In this document: piece by piece, positions 36,516 through 46,440 of the stretch
Numbering within the stretch: the stretch's first letter is position 1
Layout: each line of letters begins with the position of its first letter
Origin: Alistipes sp.
Lineage (GTDB): Bacteria; Bacteroidota; Bacteroidia; Bacteroidales; Rikenellaceae
DNA: 64,000 nt
Assembly (NCBI GenBank): GCA_017379015.1
Contig: JAFNXN010000004.1
Coordinates: forward strand, 113,399-177,398
Direction: 5' to 3'
The notes under the pieces: model-generated
Told to the model about the DNA's origin: nothing
The model's input: only the letters and a program-made list of their open reading frames with translations
Database searches by the model: none
Made by a program: the position numbers and the translations under genes

Positions 36516-37769
36516 TTATTTCTCCTCCCACTTGCGAAGTGCCACGCAAGCATTGTGACCACCAAAGCCGAGTGAGTTAGAGATAGCCACTGTGAGTGGT
36601 GCCTCTACAGCCTTGAGAGGGGTGTAGTCGAGGTCGCACTCAGGGTCAGGGTTAGTAAGACCGATGGTTGGTGTTACGATACCGTGGTGGAGCGATAGTG
36701 CCGATGCGATAAGCTCTACAGCACCTGTTGCACCAAGCATGTGGCCAGTGATTGACTTTGTCGATGTGATCTTAGCCTTCTTAGCAGCCTCCTCGCCCAT
36801 TGCAAGCTTGATAGCCTTGGTCTCAGCTGCGTCGTTGAGAGGCGTACCTGTGCCGTGAGCGTTGATGTAGAGAAGATCCTTATCTGCGTCGAACTGAGCC
36901 TCGTCCAAAGCCTGCTTGATAGCGCGTGAAGCTGGAACACCATCAGGACGTGGTGCAGTAAAGTGGTGAGCATCGCAGCTATTGCCATAGCCGACAACCT
37001 CAGCGTAGATCTTTGCGCCACGCTTCTGAGCATTCTCCAACGACTCGAATACCATCATACCAGCACCCTCAGCGATCACGAAGCCGTGACGGTCTGCCGA
37101 GAATGGGAGCGATGCCTGAAGTGGATCCTCCGAACGTGAAAGAGCCTTGCTGTTTGCAAAACCACCAATTGCCAATGGGTGTACCGAAGCCTCAGCACCA
37201 CCAGTGATGATAGCATCTGCGTAGCCGTGCTTGATAGCGCGATAAGCCTCACCAGCTGCGTGAGTACCAGTAGCACAAGCAGTTACAACTGGAAGACATA
37301 CGCCCTGAGCATTGTGCGAGATTGCCACATTACCCGATGCGATGTTAGAAATCATCATAGGCACGAAGAATGGAGAGATGCGGTGTACGCCCTCCTCCAA
37401 CATCACCTTAGTCTGGTTTACGAATGTGTCCATACCACCAATACCAGAGCCAATATATACGCCAAGTCGCTCAGGCTCAATGTTCTCGCCACTCTTAAGA
37501 CCGGCATCCTTCATTGCATCCGATGCTGCTGCCATAGCATATACGCAGAATCTATCGCTGCGTCGTGCCAAACCAGCATTTAGCTCATACTCCGACTGGT
37601 CGAAGTTCTTGATCTGACCAGCAACCTTTACTGGGAGGTTATACTCCTCGAAGCCGTTGATAACGTCGATACCGCACTTACCCTCTACAAGGTTCTTCCA
37701 TGTATCTTCAATGTGGTTACCCACTGGTGTGATAGCACCAATACCGGTGATAACAACTCTCTGTTCCAT
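36516..37769 (-). CDS. fabF: 3-oxoacyl-ACP synthase II
   Basis: A 417-residue condensing enzyme with the full Cys-His-His triad: Cys165 (VTACATGTH), His305 (NAHGTGTP) and His343 (SITGHMLGATG), plus Lys338. It elongates acyl-ACP with malonyl-ACP. Central gene of the fab operon; no acpP lies between, as it does in some bacteria. Family and function are clear. Confidence 0.96.
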   Translation of the reverse strand: MEQRVVITGIGAITPVGNHIEDTWKNLVEGKCGIDVINGFEEYNLPVKVAGQIKNFDQSEYELNAGLARRSDRFCVYAMAAASDAMKDAGLKSGENIEPERLGVYIGSGIGGMDTFVNQTKVMLEEGVHRISPFFVPMMISNIASGNVAISHNAQGVCLPVVTACATGTHAAGEAYRAIKHGYADAIITGGAEASVHPLAIGGFANSKALSRSEDPLQASLPFSADRHGFVIAEGAGMMVFESLENAQKRGAKIYAEVVGYGNSCDAHHFTAPRPDGVPASRAIKQALDEAQFDADKDLLYINAHGTGTPLNDAAETKAIKLAMGEEAAKKAKITSTKSITGHMLGATGAVELIASALSLHHGIVTPTIGLTNPDPECDLDYTPLKAVEAPLTVAISNSLGFGGHNACVALRKWEEK

Positions 37770-37827
37770 TTTTTTGTCTATATTTTGCGTCGCTTTTCGA
37801 CGCTGTTAATACCCTGTTTGTTTTCTA

Positions 37828-38781
37828 CTATTTTGCCCACTCAATTACGCATGCAGCGGTTGTAAATCCTGCGCCGAAAGCACTGAATACCAACTTATCG
37901 CCCTTTTGAAGCTTACCCGCACGGTTGAGTTCGTCGAGAAGTGCAGGAAGTGCTGCCGACGAGATGTTTCCGTAACGCTCAACGTTGTGTGGAACCTTCT
38001 CCTCGTCAACGCCCAAGAAGTTGCGAATAGAGTCGATGATTCGCTTGTTGGCCTGGTGCAATACGTAGTACTTGATGTCGTTTGGCTCTAGCTTGGTTTC
38101 GTTGAGAATCTTGCGAATATCGCGGCAAGAGTTAGTCACTGCGTGCTTGAACACCTCGCGACCCTTCATTACAAGAGGCTCAAAATTCTCCTCCTTGTCG
38201 ATGTAAGGCGTTGGCTCAAGACGACGCTGGTAGTATAGCACGTCGGTAAGCGAAGAGGTGGTAAGACGCATAGCCTTAAGCTCATCGCCCTCGGTTACTA
38301 CGGCAGCTCCAGCACCATCGCCGAAGAGTACACATGTACTGCGATTCTCCCAGCTCACCATGCGCGAAGGCTCCTCAGCACATACAATAAGGATATTCTT
38401 TGCCTTCTTGCACTTGAGCTTATCTTCTGCCATATCCATGGCGAATACAAAGCCAGCGCATGCGGCATTAATATCAACGGTTGGACATGTAGCACCAATC
38501 TTTCCCTGGATTATACAACTCAACGCTGGTGTCACGTACTCGTTAACAACGTTTGAGCAGATGATGAAATCGATGTCTGCGGCTGTGAGTCCAGCATCTT
38601 CAAGAGCCTTGTTTGCAGCGATTGTCGCCATATCCTCCAACTTCTCTGAAGATATTACACAACGCTCTTTGATACCTGTTCGCTCGGTGATCCATTCATC
38701 CGATGTCTCAAGGAACTTCTCAAGCATTTCATTGGTCACAGCACACTTGGGGTGTGCCGATCCTGTTCCAATAATTTTCAT
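37828..38781 (-). CDS. fabH: 3-oxoacyl-ACP synthase III
   Basis: 317 residues with the KAS III triad Cys108 (INAACAGF), His242 (YVLHQANKRI) and Asn272 (GNISSAALP). It starts fatty-acid synthesis from acyl-CoA and malonyl-ACP; Bacteroidales enzymes commonly accept branched primers, which is inference here. It heads the operon fabH-fabF-fabG; plsX and rpmF, often its neighbours, are absent from this window. Confidence 0.95.
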   Translation of the reverse strand: MKIIGTGSAHPKCAVTNEMLEKFLETSDEWITERTGIKERCVISSEKLEDMATIAANKALEDAGLTAADIDFIICSNVVNEYVTPALSCIIQGKIGATCPTVDINAACAGFVFAMDMAEDKLKCKKAKNILIVCAEEPSRMVSWENRSTCVLFGDGAGAAVVTEGDELKAMRLTTSSLTDVLYYQRRLEPTPYIDKEENFEPLVMKGREVFKHAVTNSCRDIRKILNETKLEPNDIKYYVLHQANKRIIDSIRNFLGVDEEKVPHNVERYGNISSAALPALLDELNRAGKLQKGDKLVFSAFGAGFTTAACVIEWAK

Positions 38782-39095
38782 CTAAGATATTTTGTTAGTT
38801 CAACAATATTTCACTCCTACGCTTGGAACTCTTCGTGTCACTCTTTGCTGATCGCACTAATCAACGATTGGTGCCAAACATCGAGAGTAACTCTCCAAAG
38901 CGGTACAAAGATATGTTTTACGAGCGTATGCGCGCGAAATATGTGGTGAAAATATAAATAGTGTGGCGAAAATGCTATATTTGTGGTAAAAGTTTTAATA
39001 TTGCGAAAAAAAATATTACTTTTGTCACCATATTATCGACCTATAGTGGTTAATATATACACCTAAAAAGTTGAATAACCAACGCTAATTTCGAT
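38782..39095. other. divergent regulatory gap between fabH and the LytTR gene
   Basis: 314 bp without an ORF. On minus, TATCTTTG (plus CAAAGATA at 38906-38913) would serve fabH with a leader of about 120 nt. On plus, TATATTTG (38976-38983) and TACTTTTG (39017-39024) could serve the LytTR gene. No further structure was seen. Confidence 0.5.
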
Positions 39096-40061
39096 ATGGT
39101 AAGTAGAGAAATACCAAAGTACCTAGTATCGCGAAGATATATCTCGGCACTGATTCTGCTCATTGTCATCTTCTCGATAATATTCATGCTCCTCTATGAG
39201 CCATTCTCCTTGGCAACATGGTTTAGTACTAGCCAAACTCTGCCATTCTCAATAACCATACTATTTTATGTAGCTGCCATCGTAATCATGATCGTCAGCC
39301 GATCAATGATGTATGCGTTGCAAGATCGCTACATACTTACCATTACACGCTACTTGTGGTGGCTGATTTTTGAAAATATCGCTATATCTCTGCTCTATAC
39401 GATCTTCACCACTACGCTCTTTCCCAAGAGTGGAGTTCACTTTCCTGACGTCGGTGTTCGAGCACTGGGATGTGTTACGCTAATACTCACTATACCTAAT
39501 GTGATCATACTCTTCTACGCTGCCTATCGTGCTAAGTGTGAGGAGTTTGAGGCAGCGTCATATCAGCTTCAACGCCTACGCGAGGAGTGTCGTCGTCTTG
39601 AGCTAATGACCAAGCACGAAAAGGAGCGACGTGAGGAGGCTGTGACGCAGGCAGCGGCTATCGACCGTGCTCCGCGAATGATTAACCTGCATGACAATAA
39701 TGGTACGCTGCGACTTACCATAAGCGAGGAGTCGCTCTACTATCTTGAGTCGGAGGACAACTATATCAAGGTGTACTACAAGCATAACGATAAGATCGCC
39801 TCTTATATGTTGCGTTGCCGAACACGTAGCATTGAGGAGCACCTAAAGGGAACATCTATGAAGCGTTGTCATAGATCCTATATTGTGAATATCAACAAGA
39901 TACGTTTTGTGAGTGAGGAGCACAGACTCTATTTCATAACTCTCGACGATGACTCTATACGCAAGATACCCGTCTCAAGAAGCTACTACGATTCGATCTA
40001 TGCCTCGTTGAATATGGCTCACAAGGTATCTATAAATGAGGATGTGATTTCTGAGTCATAG
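39096..40061 (+). CDS. membrane-bound LytTR family transcriptional regulator
   Basis: 321 residues: four transmembrane helices (about 15-37, 48-68, 85-108, 122-145), a charged coiled coil (about 150-190), and a C-terminal LytTR DNA-binding domain (about 205-310) with LYYLESEDNYIKVYYKHNDK and KRCHRSYIVNINKI. There is no receiver domain, so the signal probably enters through the membrane part. It is divergent from fabH and convergent with comF. Target genes unknown. Confidence 0.88.
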   Translation: MVSREIPKYLVSRRYISALILLIVIFSIIFMLLYEPFSLATWFSTSQTLPFSITILFYVAAIVIMIVSRSMMYALQDRYILTITRYLWWLIFENIAISLLYTIFTTTLFPKSGVHFPDVGVRALGCVTLILTIPNVIILFYAAYRAKCEEFEAASYQLQRLREECRRLELMTKHEKERREEAVTQAAAIDRAPRMINLHDNNGTLRLTISEESLYYLESEDNYIKVYYKHNDKIASYMLRCRTRSIEEHLKGTSMKRCHRSYIVNINKIRFVSEEHRLYFITLDDDSIRKIPVSRSYYDSIYASLNMAHKVSINEDVISES

Positions 40062-40083
40062 CCTTGTAGCGCGCGGCGTAGTG

Positions 40084-40803
40084 TTATAGTCGTTTGGCTA
40101 GTTCGCCTGCTACTGCGAGTGTTACGATTGACACTCTGCACGTGGGCGTTGCGTTGAGTATGGCGCGCGCACACGAGCTGATCGTTGCACCTGTTGTCAA
40201 CACGTCGTCGACAAGAAGTATATGTTTGTTCTCAAGCTTTGTGGCATCTCGAACGGTGAAAATATCATCGACATTACTCCATCTATCCTTGACATGTTGT
40301 CTTGTTTGTGAGGGGTTGTTCTTTGTGCGACGCACCGTGCTAGAATCGAGTTTTGCACCTATCTCACGCGCAATGCCCTCAGCTATATAGGTCGATTGGT
40401 TGTAGCCACGTTTAAGGCTCTTCCTCCAATGTAGCGGTATTGGAATTACTAGGTCGATGTCGTTATAGTGACCCGAGGCGCGGAGCTCAGCACCAAACCA
40501 ACGCCCCATCGTAAGTGCATATCCCCACTTATCGTGATATTTGAAGTTGTGGATCATCCTCTGCCAGCTATCGTCTGCCTTGAAGATGAAGAACGATGAG
40601 CACTCATCCACTGGGAACAACCCCTCAAAGTGCTCTCTGATGGGGTTTTGGTGGCGATAGCAGAAGCCTGTTGTGGGGATGCTAAGTCTGCAACTAAGAC
40701 ATATTCCGTGTACCGAAGAGTCCACCGTTTCGCCACATACGATACATCTATTCGGGAAGATCACGCTCGTAAGGTCGCGTAGTATGTTACCAAGTATCGA
40801 CAT
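40084..40803 (-). CDS. comF: ComF-family phosphoribosyltransferase-like protein
   Basis: 239 residues. An N-terminal four-cysteine zinc site (RCIVCGE ... GICLSCR) is followed by a PRTase domain with the PRPP loop ILLVDDVLTTGATI. ComF proteins act in natural transformation with PriA and DprA-type proteins in some bacteria. Here comF overlaps the end of priA by 17 nt, so the two are translationally coupled, which supports a DNA-processing role. Confidence 0.92.
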   Translation of the reverse strand: MSILGNILRDLTSVIFPNRCIVCGETVDSSVHGICLSCRLSIPTTGFCYRHQNPIREHFEGLFPVDECSSFFIFKADDSWQRMIHNFKYHDKWGYALTMGRWFGAELRASGHYNDIDLVIPIPLHWRKSLKRGYNQSTYIAEGIAREIGAKLDSSTVRRTKNNPSQTRQHVKDRWSNVDDIFTVRDATKLENKHILLVDDVLTTGATISSCARAILNATPTCRVSIVTLAVAGELAKRL

Positions 40804-43045
40804 CTGTTGATATTGTTACACTCTTGATCTTCTTATCGTTGCGTGCCACATGCAGTACCTCTTTGATCTTCTCTCGTGCCGCCTTCATTGATGCTCCCGA
40901 CTCGATCTTGAGAAGAATCTCGGCGCGATGTTCGCCGCGTAGCATCTCGAGTGTCGACGACACTGGACCCATTACACGATGTGCAAAGCGCGAGCGTAGC
41001 TCTCGGGCAATGGTGTGTGCGGCAAGACGTAGAAGCTCGTAGTCGCTGTGGCGTAGCATGAAGCGTATCAGATGTGAGTATGGTGGGTAGCCAAATGCTC
41101 TTCGCTCGGCAAGCTCCGTACGCGCCATGCCGTGGTAGTCGGCAGAGGCAACATACCTAATCACGGGGTGTTCGGGTTGCGAGGTTTGAATTACGACGCG
41201 TCCGCGATTGTTGTGTCTTCCGGCGCGTCCTGCCACCTGTGTGAGTAGCTGAAACGAACGCTCCGTAGCCCTAAAGTCGGGTGCCGAGAGTAGGTTGTCG
41301 GCATTGAGTATTCCTACGGTGCTCACCCCCTCGAAGTCGAAGCCTTTTGAGACTATCTGTGTTCCTACCAGTATGTCGCATTCGTGTTGTTCAAAGCTTG
41401 TCACGATGCGCTTAAACGATCGCTCCGACTGCGATGTGTCGCCGTCGAGGCGTGTTATGCGTGCTGCTGGGAACATGCGTGATACCTCCTCTTCCACCTT
41501 CTCTGTTCCAAAGCCCATAGCCTTCATATCTTGGGTCTGGCAGTTTGGACAAACGTTGCTACTCTCAGTTGTGTAGCCACAGTAGTGGCACTCGAGTCGT
41601 GAGCTTGACTTATGTTGTGTGAGTGTCACATTGCAGTGAGGACAGCGGGGCGAGTATCCGCATGTGCGACACTGTATGTAGGGGGCATAGCCGCGACGAT
41701 TTTGGAAGAGTATGACCTGCTCGTTTTGCTCAAGTGCCTCGTTAATTCTCTTTATCAGGTCGAGGTTGAAGTGTGTGCGACGCTCGCCACGTTTAAGGGC
41801 GCGCAGCGTGTCCGAGATGATGACCTCGGGCAGTACGCCATTGCCCCAACGCTCCTTCAGTTCGGCATATCCATACTTGCCTGTCAGTGCATTGGTATAG
41901 CTCTCAAGCGACGGTGTTGCACTGCCTAGGAGCACCTTTGCACCATATATGCGTGACATGACCACTGCACAGTCGCGAGCATTGTAGCGTGGTTGGTAGT
42001 CGCTCTGTTTGTATCCCGCGTCGTGCTCCTCGTCGACAATGATGAGTCCTGGACGCTGCATGGGTAGAAATATCGTTGAGCGCACGCCGACTATAAGTTC
42101 GCCTCCCGACGAGGCTGCAAGGCGCAGAAATTCGCGTCCTCGACGTAGTGGCGTGAGGCGCGAGTGGTATGTTGTTGTGCGTCCCTCAAAGATGCGCTCC
42201 AGACGCTCTATGAGTTGCGAGGTGATGACTATCTCGGGGACGAGCACCATCACGTCGTTGCCAGCGGCTAGTTGCTCGGCAATAAGGTGGATATATATCT
42301 CTGTCTTGCCCGAGCCTGTGACACCATGTAGCAGGGCAACCTTGCCAGAGTCATGTGCCAGACGTATTGCCTCCAAGGCTTGTTGCTGATGTGGGGTGAG
42401 TGTTGGAAGCAGGAAGTTGCTCTCGGTGTCTGGCGTAAGCCTCTCGCGCGGACGCCTCTGGTTGCGTATAAGCCCCTTTGTGCGCAGAGCTGCTAGATGC
42501 TGACTGTCGAGATCAACGAGTCTACGAGGTATGAAGCCATCCTCGGCATTGCGCTCGATGGCGAGTGAGGCTATACGCTCGATGGTCTCAACACGGCGTG
42601 GGGCACGTCGTGCGTGTTTCTCGCGGTATGCCAGTAGCTGCTCTTCGGTTTGTAGCTCGTTGCTAAGTGCTATAAACTCCTCGGTTGGAGGCTCTATGCT
42701 GCGTTCGTCCAGCTCGCCAAGCGATGTTGCCGAGGGCTTTGCAAGTGATGGTAGCGCGAGGCGCATCACCTCGCCAAGTGTTGCCAGATAGTAGTCGGCA
42801 ATCCACTCCCAGAGGCGTTGTGTGGCGGGGGTGAGAAGAGGTCGGGAGTATAGCTTTTTGAGGATTGGCTTAAGGCGAGGGTAGTCGGGACGCTCGGTGG
42901 AGATACTCCATACGATACCCGTATAATAACGACTGCTGCCAAATTGTACTATCACAGCATCGCCCACCTCGACAGCCAGTTTCTCGTCGAGCGAGAAGCT
43001 ATACATGGGCTGTGCCAAAGGAAGAACCACCTGTGCGTACAACAT
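40787..43045 (-). CDS. priA: primosomal replication-restart helicase PriA
   Basis: 752 residues. The N-terminal 3'-DNA-end-binding domain (about 1-105) precedes the helicase core with Walker A GVTGSGKTEIY near 240 and DEEH; the zinc-binding insertion has pairs CRTCGY, CPHCNV, CHYCGY and CPNCQT. PriA reloads DnaB at stalled forks. Length is normal. The operon yitT-priA-comF is suggested by gaps of 37 nt and an overlap. Confidence 0.95.
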   Translation of the reverse strand: MLYAQVVLPLAQPMYSFSLDEKLAVEVGDAVIVQFGSSRYYTGIVWSISTERPDYPRLKPILKKLYSRPLLTPATQRLWEWIADYYLATLGEVMRLALPSLAKPSATSLGELDERSIEPPTEEFIALSNELQTEEQLLAYREKHARRAPRRVETIERIASLAIERNAEDGFIPRRLVDLDSQHLAALRTKGLIRNQRRPRERLTPDTESNFLLPTLTPHQQQALEAIRLAHDSGKVALLHGVTGSGKTEIYIHLIAEQLAAGNDVMVLVPEIVITSQLIERLERIFEGRTTTYHSRLTPLRRGREFLRLAASSGGELIVGVRSTIFLPMQRPGLIIVDEEHDAGYKQSDYQPRYNARDCAVVMSRIYGAKVLLGSATPSLESYTNALTGKYGYAELKERWGNGVLPEVIISDTLRALKRGERRTHFNLDLIKRINEALEQNEQVILFQNRRGYAPYIQCRTCGYSPRCPHCNVTLTQHKSSSRLECHYCGYTTESSNVCPNCQTQDMKAMGFGTEKVEEEVSRMFPAARITRLDGDTSQSERSFKRIVTSFEQHECDILVGTQIVSKGFDFEGVSTVGILNADNLLSAPDFRATERSFQLLTQVAGRAGRHNNRGRVVIQTSQPEHPVIRYVASADYHGMARTELAERRAFGYPPYSHLIRFMLRHSDYELLRLAAHTIARELRSRFAHRVMGPVSSTLEMLRGEHRAEILLKIESGASMKAAREKIKEVLHVARNDKKIKSVTISTDVDTW

Positions 43046-43082
43046 CGCAGCAGTCGTTTAGGTATGTGTAAAAATTGCTCTA

Positions 43083-44072
43083 TTAGAGCTTGTTCAAGGC
43101 GTCGAAGCCCTGACCGTATACGCCCATTACAGAGCCTACGGTGATGAATGCGCTTGAGTCCTGCTCACGCACAAACTTGAGGATTGTCGAGGTGTCGCGC
43201 TTGCGGCAGACAACCATAACGGCCTTAGATGGGACCTTAGAGTATGAGCCCATAGCGTCGATAAGTGTTGCGCCACGGTTCGCCTTGGTCATAATCATAT
43301 TTGCCATAGCCTCGTAGTCCTTACAGAAGATCATGATCTGGTTAGACTGCTGGTTGCCCGACTGTACGAAGTCTACAGTGTAGCCGATAACAGCAATCAT
43401 GATAAAGCCGTAGACCATACGTGCGAAGGCATCGGGTGAAAGTGGTGCAATCAGAACACCATTTGGATCGATGAAGCCCGCATCGTTTGCCATGCTAACA
43501 GTAGTAGTGAGTAGCACAGATGAGATAAGGATACCGCAATCGGTCATAAGCAACACCTTACCGTAGCTAACAGTACGGAACTTGTTGATAATCATCGCAA
43601 CAATATCGGTACCACCTGTAGAGCCACCCTGCATGAACGATACTGCGATACCAACACCACACGACGCTGCGCCGAGGACAACCATAAGGATTCTCCAAGC
43701 ATCAACACCCTTGAAGACGTTTACTACGGTGTCAGCAGGAAGAACCTCCACGAGGTTGAACATCACTGACATCATAAGGATGCAGTAGAGTGTCTTGATA
43801 CCGAATTTCCAACCCACGATCATAACACCGAGGATGAGGAGGATGCAGTTGATGATGAAGATCAAGTTACCGATTGTAAGCAGAACTCCAGCGAGTGAAG
43901 CTGGCAAAATGGCGTTGATAAGAGTAGCCAAACCTGCGGCACCACCACCCATACCACCAGCGGGAAGTACGCACATCTGCCAACCAAAGGCGTAGCAGAA
44001 CATACCAAAGGTCATCAAAAGATACTCTTTGATGCCTACAAGAATCGAACGAGAAGAGATTTTCACACCCAT
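43083..44072 (-). CDS. YitT-family membrane protein with DUF2179 domain
   Basis: 329 residues: five or six N-terminal hydrophobic helices (GGMGGGAAGLATLIN, GGSTGGTDIVAMIINKF) and a C-terminal soluble DUF2179 domain (about 235-325) with the segment GATLIDAMGSYSKVPSKAVM. YitT family members are integral inner-membrane proteins of unsettled function. It has its own promoter and precedes priA by 37 nt. Confidence 0.9.
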   Translation of the reverse strand: MGVKISSRSILVGIKEYLLMTFGMFCYAFGWQMCVLPAGGMGGGAAGLATLINAILPASLAGVLLTIGNLIFIINCILLILGVMIVGWKFGIKTLYCILMMSVMFNLVEVLPADTVVNVFKGVDAWRILMVVLGAASCGVGIAVSFMQGGSTGGTDIVAMIINKFRTVSYGKVLLMTDCGILISSVLLTTTVSMANDAGFIDPNGVLIAPLSPDAFARMVYGFIMIAVIGYTVDFVQSGNQQSNQIMIFCKDYEAMANMIMTKANRGATLIDAMGSYSKVPSKAVMVVCRKRDTSTILKFVREQDSSAFITVGSVMGVYGQGFDALNKL

Positions 44073-44146
44073 ATCAATTCAAAATTAATTAAGTTGAGCT
44101 ATAAGTTTTGCTATTTTACTTTATGTAAAAATCAAATTTTGCGGCG

Positions 44147-44178
44147 CAAATGTACAAACTTTCGCTCGAAAAGTGCAA
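44147..44178 (-). promoter_or_regulatory. promoter of yitT-priA-comF
   Basis: On the minus strand, TTG (plus CAA at 44176-44178), a 21-nt spacer and TACATTTG (plus CAAATGTA at 44147-44154). The leader is about 70 nt. Confidence 0.65.
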
Positions 44179-44190
44179 TTTTTTTGATTT

Positions 44191-44241
44191 ATTTTATCGT
44201 ATCATACGCAAGGTGTTGTAATTCAGCACCTTGCGTATGAT
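44191..44241 (-). terminator. hairpin terminator of the glycosidase operon
   Basis: ATCATACGCAAGGTG (44201-44215) pairs perfectly with 44227-44241. The downstream minus-strand T content is modest. Confidence 0.75.
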
Positions 44242-44250
44242 CTAAAAAGA

Positions 44251-46431
44251 TTAGTACCAGCAGATCTTATCCGCACCCATGGTGAACACGAGTTCACCGC
44301 CTGCGATAATCTCGTCGTGGGTTAGGTAGTTGCGCTCCAAAGTCTTGCCATTGAGCGTAATAGACTGGATGTAGCGATTCTCTGAGGTGTAGCCCTTGCG
44401 CTCGATGGTGAATAGACCACCCTCGACATCGATCTCTGCCTTGTCAACAAGTGGCACACCGATCACGTAGCGACCTGCGGCAGGCTCTACAGGGTAGAAA
44501 CCAAGTGTGGTCATAATGTACCATGCCGACATCTGACCCACATCCTCGTTGCCCGAGAGTCCATCAACCTCTGTTGAGTACATCGTGTCGCAGATCTCGT
44601 AGATGCGGTCTGCAGCCTTCCATGGCTGACCCAACATTGTGTAGAAGTATACGATGTGGTGGCTAGGCTCGTTGCCATGAACATACTGGCCGATAAGACC
44701 TGAAATATCTGGTGTTACGTCCTCGCCCTCCATCTTTGTGTCGGCAGTAAATAGTCCGTCGAGCTTCTCAAGTGTATTCTCCACGCCGCCGAAGCACTCA
44801 ACCAACTTGTCGAGGTCCTGAGGAACAAGCCAGGTGTACTGCCAAGCATTACCCTCGCAGTACTCGTTAGCGATACGCGATGCGTTGAATGGATTAAAAT
44901 CCTCGCGCCACTCGCCTGTTGAGGATTTGCCACGTACAAAGCCTGTCTCTGGGTCGAAGTAGTTGAGCCATGAGTGGCTGCGGTTGTCGAGGTATGCATA
45001 GGCCTCCTCCTTGCCAAGCATCTTGGCTACCTCGGCAGCTGCGGCATCGGCAATGGCAAACTCCATGTCGTGAGCGATAGACTCTGCCTGAAGATCGCGA
45101 GGCATATAGCCATACTGCTTGCGGTACTTACCGCCACGAATATCGTGCATATATGAGGTCTCAAGAGCCTTCCAAGCGCGCTCAGCGTCGATACCCTCGA
45201 TGCCCTTAGCCACGGCGTCCGATACGGCGATGATGCCTGGAGAGCCTACCATGCAACCATTGTCCCAGCCCCAGAGGTGCCAGATGGGCAGGAAGCCCTG
45301 CTCCTCGCAGATGTTGATCATTGTGTTGATGACATCATCCATGCGCTCAGGGTGGGTGATGGTCATAAGAGGAAGCTTAGCGCGGTAAGTATCCCAAAGT
45401 GAGAATGTTGTGTAGGTGTCGTGACCAGGGTTCTGGTGAATCTGCTGGTCGGCACCGCGGTATGTGCCATCGACATCCGAGAACAACGATGGTGCTACAT
45501 ACATGTGATACATGCCGGTGTAGAAGATCTCCTCCTGCTCCTCTGTTGCGCCATAGATGCGGATCTTACGAATCTCCTCGTTCCACCTTTTCTCGGCAAG
45601 CTCAGCCGTAGCGTCAAACTCGGCATTAGCCACCTCGGTGTTGAAGTTGAGGCGTGCGCCATCGAGGCTTGTAGAGGATAGTGCTACCTTGACGCCAATC
45701 TGCTCACCCTCGCTAGTCTTGAAGTGTAGGCGATAGTAGAAGTTGTCATCGCCGATAGGCTCGAACTTATCAAATGGCTTCGAGAACTCGATCACGAAGT
45801 AGACCTTCTGGTAGTTTGCCCAGCCGTATGTGTGGCGATAACCCTCAACGCGGTTGTTGCCCTGAGCCTCAGCATATAGCTCCTCGGGGCGATCCCAGCA
45901 ACCACCGTGTACCAAGTCGAGGATGATGGCTGCCTCGTCGCTTGCAGGGAAGGTGTAGCGGTGCAAGCTACCACGCTCAGTGGCTGTCATCTCAGCAACG
46001 ATATTGTAGCGAGTCAAAGGCACTGAGTAGTAGCCGGGGCGCACAACCTCCTTTGAGCGATCAGCCTCCGACCAGAAGCCTGTCGAGTAGTCGCCAAGAC
46101 GTCCGCGACCATAGGTGACATCACCAATTACGGGCATCAGTGTAACGTCAAACAGATCGCCACAGCCAGTACCTGAGAGGTGCGTGTGTGAGAAGCCGAT
46201 GACGCTATTTTCAGAGTCGTGGTATCCTGAGCACCAATCCCACTCTTGGGTGATGCTTGTTGGACCCACCTGGGTCATGCCGAATGGCACGTTAGCACCA
46301 ACAAATACGTGTCCGTGTCCGCCAGAGCCAATCTTAGGGTTTACCTTTTCTGTGTAGTTCACTTCTGTTGAGGGGCTACAGCCTACCATTGCACATAGAG
46401 CTGCAATAGCTAGTAAGTTCTTAATTCTCAT
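44251..46431 (-). CDS. GH92 glycosidase (alpha-mannosidase family), lipoprotein
   Basis: 726 residues with a lipoprotein signal (MVGC, Cys18). GH92 marks: GSGGHGHVFVGANVPFGM near the start, FSHTHLSGTGC, EYCEGNAWQYTWLVPQD with the presumed catalytic acid Glu, and GNEDVGQMSAWYIMTTLGFYPV with the presumed base Asp. GH92 enzymes are calcium-dependent inverting exo-alpha-mannosidases that trim host or yeast glycans. The EGNAWQYTW motif is the canonical form. Last gene in rlmN-GH97-GH92-GH92; the mature enzyme is probably periplasmic or surface-exposed. Confidence 0.93.
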   Translation of the reverse strand: MRIKNLLAIAALCAMVGCSPSTEVNYTEKVNPKIGSGGHGHVFVGANVPFGMTQVGPTSITQEWDWCSGYHDSENSVIGFSHTHLSGTGCGDLFDVTLMPVIGDVTYGRGRLGDYSTGFWSEADRSKEVVRPGYYSVPLTRYNIVAEMTATERGSLHRYTFPASDEAAIILDLVHGGCWDRPEELYAEAQGNNRVEGYRHTYGWANYQKVYFVIEFSKPFDKFEPIGDDNFYYRLHFKTSEGEQIGVKVALSSTSLDGARLNFNTEVANAEFDATAELAEKRWNEEIRKIRIYGATEEQEEIFYTGMYHMYVAPSLFSDVDGTYRGADQQIHQNPGHDTYTTFSLWDTYRAKLPLMTITHPERMDDVINTMINICEEQGFLPIWHLWGWDNGCMVGSPGIIAVSDAVAKGIEGIDAERAWKALETSYMHDIRGGKYRKQYGYMPRDLQAESIAHDMEFAIADAAAAEVAKMLGKEEAYAYLDNRSHSWLNYFDPETGFVRGKSSTGEWREDFNPFNASRIANEYCEGNAWQYTWLVPQDLDKLVECFGGVENTLEKLDGLFTADTKMEGEDVTPDISGLIGQYVHGNEPSHHIVYFYTMLGQPWKAADRIYEICDTMYSTEVDGLSGNEDVGQMSAWYIMTTLGFYPVEPAAGRYVIGVPLVDKAEIDVEGGLFTIERKGYTSENRYIQSITLNGKTLERNYLTHDEIIAGGELVFTMGADKICWY

Positions 46432-46440
46432 AGGTTAGTT